NCBI RefSeq assembly: GCF_008085905.1
Contig: NZ_VSFF01000004.1
Location: 310,001 to 374,000 of the forward strand
DNA from: Actinomadura syzygii
GTDB lineage: Bacteria > Actinomycetota > Actinomycetes > Streptosporangiales > Streptosporangiaceae
Length of the DNA: 64,000 bases
Direction: 5' to 3'
The number at the start of each line of letters is the position of its first letter. Position 1 is the first letter of the stretch. This document shows positions 25,237-33,863 of the stretch, piece after piece. A model generated the notes under the pieces. It searched no databases. It had not been told where the DNA came from and saw only the letters and a list, made by a program, of their open reading frames with translations. The translations under genes and the position numbers were made by a program.

Positions 25237-26208
25237 TCACGCTTCTTCGGCCTGGAGGGCCCGGCTGAGGGCCTGAACGAGTTCCGCCTGCGCTCTTCTG
25301 CTGACCGCCGCGTCCGGAGCGAGGACGTCGAAACGGTGAAAGGCCCCGCGGTACAGATGGAGCTCGGTGGGGACACCGGCCTGGACGAGCCGTTGCCCGA
25401 AGGCCAGGCATTCGTCCCGGAACGGCTCGATCTCCCCCACGGTCAGGTAGGCCGGCGGCAGACCTGACAGGTCGGCCGCCCGGGCCGGGGCGGCGTAGCA
25501 GGACACGCCGTCGGAGCCCGCGGACTCGCCGAGCAGCGCGGACCAGCCGAACCGGCTCGCGGCCAGGTTCCAGACCGGGGTGCCGGTGAACTCCAGGCTC
25601 GACGGGCTCGCGCAGCGGTCGTCGAGCATCGGATAGAGCAGCGCCTGGAGAACGAGGTCCGGGCCCCCGCCGTCGCGGACCAGCAGCGCGGTCGCGGCGG
25701 CCAGGCCGCCGCCGGCACTGCTGCCGCCGATGGCCAGCCGGTCCGTGTCGATGCCGAGGGCGGCGCCGTGCGCCGCCGTCCAGAGCAGGCCCGCGTGGCA
25801 GTCCGTCACCGGGGCGGGATGCGGGTGCTCCGGAGCGAGCCGGTAGTCGACCGAGACGACGGCCAGGTCCGCCTCGTCCGCAATGCGGAGCATCATCGCC
25901 TCGTCCCCTTCCGGGGTCCCGACGATCATCCCGCCGCCGTGGATCCAGTACAGGCAGGGCAGCGGCTCCGGGCGGTCGGCGGGCCGGTAGATCCGGAGCC
26001 TGAGGCCGTCCGGCGTCCGCCCGTCCTGCACGGCGACCCGGGGCGCGGCCGCCCGCGCGGCGGCCGCCCGCCGGGCGGCGAGGTCGCCCAGCGTCTTCCG
26101 GAGGGCGGGCAGGTCGGCATGGGACAGCCCGGAGAAGTCGATCGCCGGTCCGGGCGCGGCGGCGAGCGCCGCCGCGAGTTCGGGATCGAGCCTGTTCGGG
26201 TCGAACAT
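25237..26208 (-). CDS. Alpha/beta hydrolase of the hormone-sensitive lipase family
   Basis: Seen: 323 residues. The oxyanion motif HGGG is at 90-93 and the nucleophile motif GSSAG has Ser164; the family usually has GDSAG, so the Asp-to-Ser change is notable. DYRLAPEHPHPAP and the C-terminal GAFHRFD (catalytic His) fit the family. Known: these are esterases/lactonases for small acyl substrates. It is third in an operon behind the Baeyer-Villiger-type monooxygenase and the FAD oxidase, so hydrolysis of an ester or lactone made by the monooxygenase is a reasonable inference. Confidence 0.85.
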   Translation of the reverse strand: MFDPNRLDPELAAALAAAPGPAIDFSGLSHADLPALRKTLGDLAARRAAAARAAAPRVAVQDGRTPDGLRLRIYRPADRPEPLPCLYWIHGGGMIVGTPEGDEAMMLRIADEADLAVVSVDYRLAPEHPHPAPVTDCHAGLLWTAAHGAALGIDTDRLAIGGSSAGGGLAAATALLVRDGGGPDLVLQALLYPMLDDRCASPSSLEFTGTPVWNLAASRFGWSALLGESAGSDGVSCYAAPARAADLSGLPPAYLTVGEIEPFRDECLAFGQRLVQAGVPTELHLYRGAFHRFDVLAPDAAVSRRAQAELVQALSRALQAEEA

Positions 26209-26249
26209 GGCGACTCCAGGGACCCCGCCCGGAGCCGGGCGGCGTCCGG

Positions 26250-27845
26250 TCAGCGAGGCAGGGCGATCGACTGGGAGTGGCGGAAGAAGTCCGTCGGGTC
26301 CCACTTCGCCTTCACCCGCTGGAGCCGCGGGTAGTTGCCGCCGTAGTAGAGGGTCGACCACGGAACGCCGGACTTGTTGTAGGCCGGGTCGAGGATGTCG
26401 GGGTCCGGGGAGTTGATGTAGCACCCGTCGGTCTGGGCGCCCGGCGTCGGGTAGCCGCCGGTATCGGCGAAGACCTGGCCGAAGATGTCGCGGAGCCAGC
26501 CGATGTGCTGGGCGTCCTCACTCTCCGGGACCCAGAAGTTCTCGAACAGCGCCAGATAGGTGGCGTTGCGGTGGGAGTAGGCGGTGGCGTCCGCGGCCAC
26601 GGCGTTGACCTTCCCGCCGGCCACCCCGGTGAGCTGCACGGTCGCGGACATGTTGGCGTAGTCGGTCCGCATGATGTTCTCGTAGATGGCGTCGATCTGC
26701 CGGGGGGTGAACGGCTGCCGCATGTAGGCGCTCTTGACCGCGCTGCGCTCGCTCGGGTCGGTCATCAGGGCGGGCTGGCTCGTCCCGATGTAGCGCGTGG
26801 ACGCCAGCCAGTTGAGCGTCCGGTGCGGGAGGGTCGGCGTCTGGATGCCGGTCCCGCGCACGAGGGCGGTCAGGTAGTCGTCCAGCAGCGTGGTGGCGCC
26901 GGGCACGGTGGCGTCGATCTGGGTGACCAGCCCGAGTCCCCCGGCGGCCCTGTGCGGGACGAAGACGATCCCGGACAGCGACGTGTACGGCGAGGCGGGC
27001 GACGCGTTGGCGGTCTGCCAGGCGCCGAAGTTGCCGATCAGCGTCCTGAAGGCGTCCTGGGGCAGGCGGGCGTACGGGATGAAGCCCGCGCTGACGACGA
27101 CCTGGCTCGGCGGGTTCGGGAGCGCCTCGCGGGGCGAGGTGCCCGCGGCGTCCGCCGACCGGAACCAGTACTTGGTGATGACGCCGAAGTTGCCGCCCCC
27201 GCCGCCGCAGACGGCCCACCACAGGTCGTGGTTCGGGTCGGAGGGACGGCGCGACGCCGTCACGAGCCTCGCGCGACCGCGGGAGTCCACCACGACCATC
27301 TCCACGGCCGCGATGTGGTCGGCCACCACCCCGAACCTGCGCGAGAGCAGGCCGTAGCCGCCGCCGGTGGCGTGGCCGGCGATGCCGACGAAGGGGCACA
27401 CCCCGCCGGGCACCGTGACGCCCCACCTCCGGTAGAGCACCTCGTACACCCGGCCGAGCTCGGCGCCGGGCTCGACGGCGAAGGCGTGGTAGGCCGGGTC
27501 CCAGGAGATCCGGTTCATCGCCGAGGTGTCGATGATGACCTCGGTGCTGGTGCTGTAGACGAAGTCGGCATAGCAGTGGCCGCCTCCTCGGACCGACACC
27601 CGCTTGCCGCCGCGCACCGCCTTCTGGACGATGCGGAGCACGTCGTCGGCGTCACCGGCGATCTGCACCGACTCGGGGGCGGCCACCCAGCGCTGGTTGT
27701 TGCCGACCGTCAACTCCTTGAAGCGGGGGCTGCCGGGGGTGACCGTGACCGTGCCGTCCAAGGGGATCGGGGACGCCGAGGGGGGCGCGTCCCCGTCGAC
27801 GGCCTCCCCGCCGTCCAGGATCTGCGGTCCGTGCGATTCGTTCAT
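26250..27845 (-). CDS. Berberine-bridge-type FAD-linked oxidase (bicovalent flavin)
   Basis: Seen: 531 residues. His90 in RGGGHCYADF and Cys150 in PGGVCPFVGIAGH are the two residues that anchor FAD covalently in this family. The C-terminal BBE motif YYGGNYPRLQRVKAKWDP is present. There is no export signal. Known: relatives in antibiotic clusters (for example AknOx, Dbv29, GilR) oxidise alcohols or hemiacetals to ketones or lactones. It lies 8 nt after the monooxygenase gene in the same operon, so it is a candidate late tailoring oxidase. Confidence 0.9.
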   Translation of the reverse strand: MNESHGPQILDGGEAVDGDAPPSASPIPLDGTVTVTPGSPRFKELTVGNNQRWVAAPESVQIAGDADDVLRIVQKAVRGGKRVSVRGGGHCYADFVYSTSTEVIIDTSAMNRISWDPAYHAFAVEPGAELGRVYEVLYRRWGVTVPGGVCPFVGIAGHATGGGYGLLSRRFGVVADHIAAVEMVVVDSRGRARLVTASRRPSDPNHDLWWAVCGGGGGNFGVITKYWFRSADAAGTSPREALPNPPSQVVVSAGFIPYARLPQDAFRTLIGNFGAWQTANASPASPYTSLSGIVFVPHRAAGGLGLVTQIDATVPGATTLLDDYLTALVRGTGIQTPTLPHRTLNWLASTRYIGTSQPALMTDPSERSAVKSAYMRQPFTPRQIDAIYENIMRTDYANMSATVQLTGVAGGKVNAVAADATAYSHRNATYLALFENFWVPESEDAQHIGWLRDIFGQVFADTGGYPTPGAQTDGCYINSPDPDILDPAYNKSGVPWSTLYYGGNYPRLQRVKAKWDPTDFFRHSQSIALPR

Positions 27846-27853
27846 GTGGTGTG

Positions 27854-29776
27854 TCAGTCCTCTCCGGAGGTTTTCAACGGTGTGCCGACGTACTCGGCGG
27901 TGTCGATCCGGTTGGTGCGCTTCCAGTACTCCTCGGCGGTGAAGGGCCAGTTCTGCGCGGTCCGCCCGGAGGCGTTGACGAACCAGCTCGGGACCTTCGA
28001 CCAGCCCCAGGCCCGGTTGGCGTTCGCCGTGTCGAGCCGCGCGTTGTAGTCGTCGTGGACGTCGCGGCGCACCTCAAGGGAGGCCGTCGACGTGGCCAGC
28101 AGATGCCGGACCGCGTCCAGCAGGTAGGTGACGCCGCATTCGGAGAAGTAGAAGATGCTGCCGCCCTGGCCGGACAGATTCGTGTTGGGTCCGTACAGGC
28201 AGAACAGGTTGGGGAATCCCGGGATGGTCAGGCCGAGGTAGGCGCGGGCGTCCCCGCTCCACATGGCATGCAGGTCGCGTCCGCCGCGGCCGGTGACCCG
28301 CATCGGCATGAGGAACTCCGCGGCGCGGAAACCGGTGCCGTAGACGATGGCGTCCACCTCGTGGAACCGGCCGTCCGCCGTCGCTATCCCGGTCGGCGTG
28401 ATCTCCCGGATGGGCTCGGTGACGAGGCGGACGTCATCGCGTTTCAACGTCGCGAGCCAGCGGCCGTCGTCACGGAGGACGCGCTTGGCCCCCACCGGGT
28501 AGTCGGGCATGACCTTGGGGAGGAGATCCGGCCTGTCGGCGAGCTGCGCCTCCAGGTAGGCGGCCAGCCGTGACCGCGCCTGCTCGTTCAACGCGGACAC
28601 CGCGCGTTCGGTCGGCGGGAACTCCGGATCGACCACCCACTGCTCCAGGACGCCGTGGAGACCGGGCGCCAGCAGCCAGAAACGCAGGAATGCCGAGTAG
28701 TAGGGGAGGTTCTCCAGCAGCCAGCGCATGCCTTCGGGGACGGGCTGCCGGTAATGCGGTGTGGGCCGCAGCCACGGGGGCGTCCGCTGGAAGACGCTCA
28801 GCTCCGCGACCTGGCCCGCCAGTTCGGGGATGAACTGGCATGCGCTGGCCCCCGTGCCGACCACGGCGACCCGCTTTCCGGCCAGGTCGATCGAATGGTC
28901 CCATTCGGCCGAATGGAAGGACGCCCCGGCGAAGGATTCACGCCCCGGAATGGACGGATAGGCGGGCCTGCTGAGCTGGCCGGTGGCGCTGACGAGCACC
29001 TCCGCCTCGGCCTCGGCGGCGCCGTCCGCCGTCTCCAGGGACAGCCGCCAGCAGGCGGCGTCCTCGTCCCATTCCGCGGCGGTCACCTCCGTGCCGAGCC
29101 GGATCCGCTCGTAGAGACCGGTGTCCTTGGCGAACTCGCGGAAGTAGTCGCGGAGGACGTCGCGGGTGCAGAAGTGTTCCGGCCAGTCGGTTCTGAGCGC
29201 GAAGGAGTAGCTGTAGAGGTGGCTCGGCACGTCGACGCGGCAGCCGGGGTAGTCGTTGGCGTGCCAGGTGCCGCCGACGTCGGAGCTGCGTTCGTAGACG
29301 GTGCAGGGCACGCCCGCCTCGCTCAGCCGGTGGGCCGCCAGCAGGCCGCTCATGCCGGCGCCGATGACGGCCACGCGCAACCGGCGGCCGGGCGCGATCC
29401 GCGGGGCGGTCCAGTTCGCGGCCTTGCCGGTGAGGCCGAGTTCCTCGGCCAGCAGCGGGACCAGGTCCGCGGTGTCGTACCCCATCGCCCATGAGGTGAG
29501 CCGCCGGAGGCGCTCCCCGTCGGGCGGCTCCGGGGTCGGCGGCGCGGAGTCCCTGAGCTTCGTCAGCACCTCGAACGCCGCCTGCCGGGCAGCGTCCTGC
29601 TGCTCCTGGTCGAGGCCGCCCTGGGGACGCAGCAGCCACTCGTTCGGCCGGAGCTCTCCAGGCAGAACCGCTAGGTCGTCGGTGAGGTGCGCGACCGTCA
29701 TCAGCAAAGGCGGTACCTCGGCGTCGAGCAGGTGGCGGCGGATGGTCTCGTCATCGGCGGAGATGGGCGGGAACAT
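27854..29776 (-). CDS. Baeyer-Villiger-type flavin monooxygenase
   Basis: Seen: 640 residues. Two Rossmann motifs, GAGMSG (139-144, FAD) and GTGASA (307-312, NADPH), flank the fingerprint FxGxxxHxxxWD at 282-293. About 130 extra N-terminal residues precede the FAD domain, as in the long cyclohexanone/4-hydroxyacetophenone monooxygenase branch. Known: these enzymes insert oxygen next to a ketone to give an ester or lactone. It is first in a three-gene operon with the FAD oxidase and esterase. SARP-like direct repeats lie upstream at 29870-29887. Confidence 0.9.
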   Translation of the reverse strand: MFPPISADDETIRRHLLDAEVPPLLMTVAHLTDDLAVLPGELRPNEWLLRPQGGLDQEQQDAARQAAFEVLTKLRDSAPPTPEPPDGERLRRLTSWAMGYDTADLVPLLAEELGLTGKAANWTAPRIAPGRRLRVAVIGAGMSGLLAAHRLSEAGVPCTVYERSSDVGGTWHANDYPGCRVDVPSHLYSYSFALRTDWPEHFCTRDVLRDYFREFAKDTGLYERIRLGTEVTAAEWDEDAACWRLSLETADGAAEAEAEVLVSATGQLSRPAYPSIPGRESFAGASFHSAEWDHSIDLAGKRVAVVGTGASACQFIPELAGQVAELSVFQRTPPWLRPTPHYRQPVPEGMRWLLENLPYYSAFLRFWLLAPGLHGVLEQWVVDPEFPPTERAVSALNEQARSRLAAYLEAQLADRPDLLPKVMPDYPVGAKRVLRDDGRWLATLKRDDVRLVTEPIREITPTGIATADGRFHEVDAIVYGTGFRAAEFLMPMRVTGRGGRDLHAMWSGDARAYLGLTIPGFPNLFCLYGPNTNLSGQGGSIFYFSECGVTYLLDAVRHLLATSTASLEVRRDVHDDYNARLDTANANRAWGWSKVPSWFVNASGRTAQNWPFTAEEYWKRTNRIDTAEYVGTPLKTSGED

Positions 29777-29869
29777 GGGGCACCTCTTCGGCAGGCGAGT
29801 AGCGCGTCGTCACTGCTGGGGGTCGCCGTCGAGGATTGCCAAAGTCTGTCGCGGCCCGATCAAAGGAAA

Positions 29870-29887
29870 CTCGAACGCGGCTTGAAC
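29870..29887. promoter_or_regulatory. 11-bp tandem repeat, candidate SARP site of the monooxygenase operon
   Basis: On the plus strand CTCGAACGCGG (from 29870) is followed directly by CTTGAACGCGG (from 29881), one mismatch. Read on the transcribed strand the cores are GTTCAAG and GTTCGAG, 11 bp apart. The period matches the repeats before the PKS operons. Confidence 0.5.
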
Positions 29888-29921
29888 GCGGTCGGCCCGG
29901 GAGCGGTCGGTGCGGGAGCGG

Positions 29922-30539
29922 TCAGTGCGAGAGCGGGCAGCCCATGAGCCGGAGGAGGTCGTCCAGCCCGGCCCTGACCTCGTCGATGCTCAGCCCTCGC
30001 TCCTTGAGCTGGTAGGAGACGAGGGTCGCCGACAGCGGCGCCAGCAGGGCGTCGGCGAGGTACGCGGAGTCGGCTTCCGGGATGAGCTGCGCCAGAAGAA
30101 TGGAGAGGTGGGTGTGGTGCACGGCGTACGGGACGCTGCGGAACCTGCCTGACGACGTGTTCTCGGCCAGCAGGAGCAGGTCGACCTGGGTCTCCATCCG
30201 GTCGACCAGTGCGTGCAGGAACGCGTGGATCCGATCGCCGGGCGGGGCTCCCGGGCCGAGCGGAGGCGGCCCGTTGATGAACGCCTGCTGGAACTCGCGC
30301 TCCTGCTCGTCCAGCAGCGCGAAGATGAGCTGCGACCGGTCGCGGTACTTGCGGTACACGGTCGCGACGCCGACCTCGGCGGCCTTGGCCACCTCGTCCA
30401 GCGACAGTTCCGCCGCGCCGCGCTCGGCGATCATCGCCGCCGCGGCGCGGAGGATCTTCATGCGGTTCCTGGTCGCGTCGGCGCGTTCGGTGGGCGGCTG
30501 CCCCGCCATCGGAAGCCCGGTGGGCGCGTCGCGGGCCAC
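29922..30539 (-). CDS. TetR-family repressor beside the quinone reductase gene
   Basis: Seen: 205 residues. The helix-turn-helix (RMKILRAAAAMIAERGAA, LSLDEVAKAAEVGVATVYRK) is followed by a roughly 130-residue ligand domain. The GTG at 30539 is chosen because AAGGAGG ends 5 nt upstream; an ATG at 30509 is the alternative. It is divergent from the WrbA-like gene across a region with two operator-like inverted repeats. Inference: it represses itself and the quinone reductase/tailoring genes and responds to a pathway intermediate or quinone. Confidence 0.88.
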   Translation of the reverse strand: MARDAPTGLPMAGQPPTERADATRNRMKILRAAAAMIAERGAAELSLDEVAKAAEVGVATVYRKYRDRSQLIFALLDEQEREFQQAFINGPPPLGPGAPPGDRIHAFLHALVDRMETQVDLLLLAENTSSGRFRSVPYAVHHTHLSILLAQLIPEADSAYLADALLAPLSATLVSYQLKERGLSIDEVRAGLDDLLRLMGCPLSH

Positions 30540-30635
30540 ACGGACCTCCTTCCCGCCGCGGACGGCTGATCGGCACGGCTGATCGGCACGGCTCTCAGAC
30601 CGTATCCGGGTGCGCCGCACCGGGCGGCGCGCCTT

Positions 30636-30688
30636 GCTATCCGGAGAGCTCTTCGGTTAGCCTCAGGATAGCAAGCGGAGAGCTATCC
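30636..30688. promoter_or_regulatory. Two operator-like inverted repeats between the TetR and WrbA-like genes
   Basis: Repeat 1 (30636-30661) has 13-nt arms matching at 11 positions, starting GCTATCC and ending GGTTAGC. Repeat 2 (30666-30688) is GGATAGC, 9 nt, GCTATCC. The same heptamer GCTATCC occurs three times in 53 bp, fitting a site for the divergent TetR. Confidence 0.6.
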
Positions 30689-30840
30689 GGTATGAGCGAG
30701 ATGTCCTTTCTCTGGGCCCGATGTTCTTTCCCCGGGCCCGAGCGCCCAGGTCTCTCCGCACCACCCGATCGGAACGACGCACCGAGCACATTCGAGGCAA
30801 TTCGAGGGCTTCGGGCCTTCCCGAGGACACAGGGGAACCC

Positions 30841-31452
30841 ATGACCACCAAGGTCGCCGTGATCTACTACTCCGCCACGGGCAACGTGCACAGGCTCGCC
30901 CAGGCCGTGGCCGAAGGAGCCGCCAAGGCCGGCGCGGAGGTCCGGCTGCGGCGGGTCGCAGAGTTAGCGCCGCAGGAGGCCATCGACGCGAACCCCGCGT
31001 GGCGGGCCCACGCCGACAGCACCGCGAACGAAGTGCAGCTCGCCGCCCTGGAGGACCTGAGCTGGGCGGACGCCTACGCCTTCGGCACCCCCACCCGTTT
31101 CGGAAACGTCGCCGCGCAGCTCAAGCAGTTCCTGGACACCACCGGCGGCCTCTGGCAGGCGGGCGAGCTGGCCGACAAGCCGGTCACGGCGTTCACCAGC
31201 GCGATCAACACCCACGGCGGCAACGAGTCCACGCTGCTCGCGCTCTACAACACCATGCACCACTGGGGATGTTTCATCATTCCGCCCGGCTACACCGACC
31301 CGATGCTCTACGCCGCGGGCGGCAACCCCTACGGCGTCAGCCACCCCTCGGGAGCCGGTGAGGCGAGCGACGCCCTGCTCAAGGCCGCCGCCTACCAGGG
31401 TGAGCGCCTGGCCACCGTCGCCGCCCGGCTGGCGCGCGGCCGCGCCGCCTAG
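30841..31452 (+). CDS. WrbA-like NAD(P)H:quinone oxidoreductase
   Basis: Seen: 203 residues of flavodoxin fold: VIYYSATGNVHRLAQAVAEGA (FMN phosphate loop), FGTPTRFGNVAAQLKQFLD, TSAINTHGGNESTLL, and PPGYTDPMLYAAGGNPYG. Known: WrbA proteins reduce quinones by two electrons, avoiding semiquinone radicals. Next to an aromatic polyketide cluster it may protect against or process the quinone product. Codon 42 is TTA (30964-30966). GGGG lies before the ATG. The preceding TetR gene is divergent. Confidence 0.92.
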   Translation: MTTKVAVIYYSATGNVHRLAQAVAEGAAKAGAEVRLRRVAELAPQEAIDANPAWRAHADSTANEVQLAALEDLSWADAYAFGTPTRFGNVAAQLKQFLDTTGGLWQAGELADKPVTAFTSAINTHGGNESTLLALYNTMHHWGCFIIPPGYTDPMLYAAGGNPYGVSHPSGAGEASDALLKAAAYQGERLATVAARLARGRAA

Positions 31453-31532
31453 TCGATCACCGTTCCAGGACCCGTCAAGTCCGTGTTGTCAGCATGGCCG
31501 CAGCCCGTCGACGCCGTTGGGGAGGGACCGTC

Positions 31533-32447
31533 ATGCCAGAACGACTCGACATCGTGTGGGACGACTTCACCGAGGAATTCCGCGCCGCGGGACCGGCCGC
31601 ACGCTGGGCCTACTCGGCGGCCGGACCGCATATCGCCGATGACGGAGAGGTCGCGACCGGCATGGGCGAACTCCACGTCGTGTCCCGGCCCTTCACCCGG
31701 ACGATCGCACCCGGGGACGCGCTTCCCGGCACGCTGGACCACGTCAAATGGCTGGCCTACACGTCCCACACAGGGTCGGCGGGAGTACCCGGATTCGACG
31801 CCCCGCCCGGGCTGGAACTGGCTTTCGAGACGTCGTTCACCGGCCGTACCCACGGCACTGGGGCGCATCCGTTCGGCGACGCGGTCTTACCCGACGACCT
31901 GCGCCTGGCCGCCGTGGCGTTCAACGCGTTCGACCCTGAGACGTTCCTGGTCTTCGACTTCTTCCTCACCAATACCCGCATCTACGCCTTCTACGAGCGG
32001 CTGCCCTTCGCCCGGGAGGCGCTCGGCGAGTACGCGGCGTTCTCCTACGCCGTTCCGCTCGCCCCGAGGTCACCCGGCGACCGCCACCTGCTGAAGATCG
32101 CCTACGACCGCACCGCCGGAGTGGTGCGCTGGCTGATCGAGGGAGACGAGGTGTTCCGGGTGTCCCGGCTCGGCTACCACCTGCCAGGGCGCGAGCACCT
32201 CGTTCTGGACCATTCGGGAACCGAGAGCGTCGCCGAACCCCGCCAGCTCAACGCCGGTCTCGGAATCTTCACGCTGCTGGACGCCACCGGCCCGGACGGC
32301 GGCCCCGGGGCGGTCCGGATCTCAACGGACGAGGGGTTCTACCCCGCCGCGCAGCGCTTCCTCGATCCCGCGAGCAAGGAGAGCAGCCGGTTGTTCGGGC
32401 AGGGGGCGGAATTCAGCGCGGGTCCAGTCCGGATCACCAGGAGTTGA
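31533..32447 (+). CDS. Unknown protein, paralog of the one at 33864
   Basis: Seen: 304 residues, no signal peptide or membrane segment. Shared landmarks with the paralog are LDHVKWLAYT, GFDA.PG.EL, HPFG, FDFFLTNTRIYAFYERLPF, YDRTAGVVRW, REHLVLDH, PRQLNAGLGIFTLLDAT and SRLFGQGAEF. The pattern of short strands suggests a beta-sandwich. I cannot assign a function; it may belong to a domain-of-unknown-function family. Codon 119 is TTA (31887-31889). The start has GGGAGG upstream. It is inside a run of reductase genes next to a PKS, so a pathway role is plausible. Confidence 0.8.
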   Translation: MPERLDIVWDDFTEEFRAAGPAARWAYSAAGPHIADDGEVATGMGELHVVSRPFTRTIAPGDALPGTLDHVKWLAYTSHTGSAGVPGFDAPPGLELAFETSFTGRTHGTGAHPFGDAVLPDDLRLAAVAFNAFDPETFLVFDFFLTNTRIYAFYERLPFAREALGEYAAFSYAVPLAPRSPGDRHLLKIAYDRTAGVVRWLIEGDEVFRVSRLGYHLPGREHLVLDHSGTESVAEPRQLNAGLGIFTLLDATGPDGGPGAVRISTDEGFYPAAQRFLDPASKESSRLFGQGAEFSAGPVRITRS

Positions 32448-32453
32448 TCAGCG

Positions 32454-32918
32454 GTGACCGTGAAAGTCCCCGTCCTCGGAGTCTGGACGCTGCACGCCTA
32501 CCACGATCTCGACGAGCACGGAAACGCGTGCGTCGGGCCGCTGGGGCGGGCTCCGCGCGGCCTGCTGGCCTACCGCTCCGACGGCCGCATGGCCGTGGCC
32601 ATGATGAGAACCGAACCCGGGCCCGCCGACCTGGAGCTGTCGGCCGGCCTGCTGCCGCCGATGAGCCTTCCCGAGGAGTTCATGAGCTACTCGGGAACCT
32701 GGCGGTTGGAGGGGTATCACAGGGTCGTGCACGCGGTCGAGGCCAGCGTCCACCCGCATCAGATCGGTACCGAGCAGGTACGCGACCTCGAGCTGGCGGG
32801 ATCGTCGCTCACGCTTCGCGGCACCGCGATCATCGACGGCCGTCCGCAGCACCGCGTCCTGTACTGGCGGCGGCAGCAGAAGCCGCCGCCGCAATCATCC
32901 GAAGGAGAAACCTCATGA
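32454..32918 (+). CDS. Lipocalin-like domain protein
   Basis: Seen: 154 residues. It opens with VLGVWTLHAYHDLDEHGN, then LLAYRSDGRMAVAMM, YSGTWRLEGYHRVVHAVEAS and GTEQVRDLELAGSSLTLRG. This is the pattern of the short lipocalin-like domain (Lipocalin_5 type), an eight-stranded barrel. Known: functions are mostly undetermined; barrels of this size bind small hydrophobic ligands, and some cluster members act as isomerases or cyclases. GTG start, 6 nt after the previous stop, 4-nt overlap with the reductase. Confidence 0.75.
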   Translation: MTVKVPVLGVWTLHAYHDLDEHGNACVGPLGRAPRGLLAYRSDGRMAVAMMRTEPGPADLELSAGLLPPMSLPEEFMSYSGTWRLEGYHRVVHAVEASVHPHQIGTEQVRDLELAGSSLTLRGTAIIDGRPQHRVLYWRRQQKPPPQSSEGETS

Positions 32919-33847
32919 AGGTCGTCGTCGCTCCCGGTTACGTCCCGGTCGAGGATCTGGTCGTGGCCGACCAGCCCCGTCCCGAGGCGGGCCCCGGCCA
33001 GGTGCTCATCAAGCTGAAGGCCGCCGCCCTGAACCCGCTCGACGTCAAGCTGAGCACGGGCGTCATGAAGGACCAGATGCCGGTGGACCATCCGTTCGCG
33101 CTCGGTCTCGACGCGGCGGGCACCGTCGAGGCGCTCGGCGAGGGCGTCCAGGACCTCCGGGTCGGGGACGAGGTCATCGCCTTCACCTACGGCGGGTCGG
33201 GCGCGCTCGCGGAGTACGCCCTGGCGAACGCCGGGCCGACCGTGGTCAGGCGGCCGGCCGGCCTCGACCCCGTGCAGGGCGCCGCGCTGCCCGTCGCCGC
33301 GATGACCGCCGCCGCCGTGATCACGGCGGCCGACGTGCCGACGGGCGGCACGCTGCTGATCGTCGGCGCCACCGGCGGCGTCGGCTCCTTCGCCGTCCAG
33401 CTCGCCGCGCAGGCCGGTGTGAAGGTGCTGGCCACGGCGACCAGGGACGAGGCCGACTACGTGCGCGGACTCGGCGCGAAGGAGGCCGTCGACTACACCG
33501 CCGGCGACGTGGCCGAACTGGCCCGCGCGGCCGAGCCGGGCGGCGTGGACGCCGTCATCGACCTGGTCAACTTCGGACCCGGTCTCGCGGCGACCGCGGC
33601 CGCCGCCAAGCCGGGCGGCCGGATCGTGTCCACGCTCGGCGGGCCGCCGAGCTTCGACCGCGACGTCACCGCCGTCTACACCGGCGTCGAGGGCGGCATC
33701 GGAAGGCTCGACGAGCTGGTCGGCAAGGCCGCCGGCGGAACACTGGCGATCGAGGTCAGCTCCGTCCGCCCGTTCTCCGAAGCGGTCGCGGCGGTCGTCG
33801 ACTTCGCCGCCGCGGCGAACCGCGGCAAGACCGTCATCACCTTCTGA
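32915..33847 (+). CDS. MDR-family NADPH oxidoreductase (quinone oxidoreductase / enoyl reductase type)
   Basis: Seen: 310 residues. A GroES-like N-terminus (GQVLIKLKAAALNPLDVKL) is followed by a Rossmann motif LLIVGATGGVGSFAVQLA near 145. There are no zinc-ligand cysteines, so this is the zinc-free branch. Known: this branch includes quinone reductases and the ActVI-ORF2/ORF4-type enoyl reductases that set the pyran-ring stereocentre in benzoisochromanequinones. GAAGGAGA precedes the ATG. The genes before and after are tightly spaced. Confidence 0.88.
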   Translation: MKVVVAPGYVPVEDLVVADQPRPEAGPGQVLIKLKAAALNPLDVKLSTGVMKDQMPVDHPFALGLDAAGTVEALGEGVQDLRVGDEVIAFTYGGSGALAEYALANAGPTVVRRPAGLDPVQGAALPVAAMTAAAVITAADVPTGGTLLIVGATGGVGSFAVQLAAQAGVKVLATATRDEADYVRGLGAKEAVDYTAGDVAELARAAEPGGVDAVIDLVNFGPGLAATAAAAKPGGRIVSTLGGPPSFDRDVTAVYTGVEGGIGRLDELVGKAAGGTLAIEVSSVRPFSEAVAAVVDFAAAANRGKTVITF

Positions 33848-33863
33848 CCGGCGGGAGCGAGCC

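Noticed and set aside
26277..28049. 590-codon plus frame over the FAD oxidase gene
   Set aside because: It is the antisense of a protein with clear His90/Cys150 flavin anchors and has no domain of its own.
30791..30807. TTCGAGG direct repeat before the WrbA-like gene as a SARP site
   Set aside because: The period is 10 bp, not 11, and a possible third copy is out of phase, so it is kept only as a weak hint.
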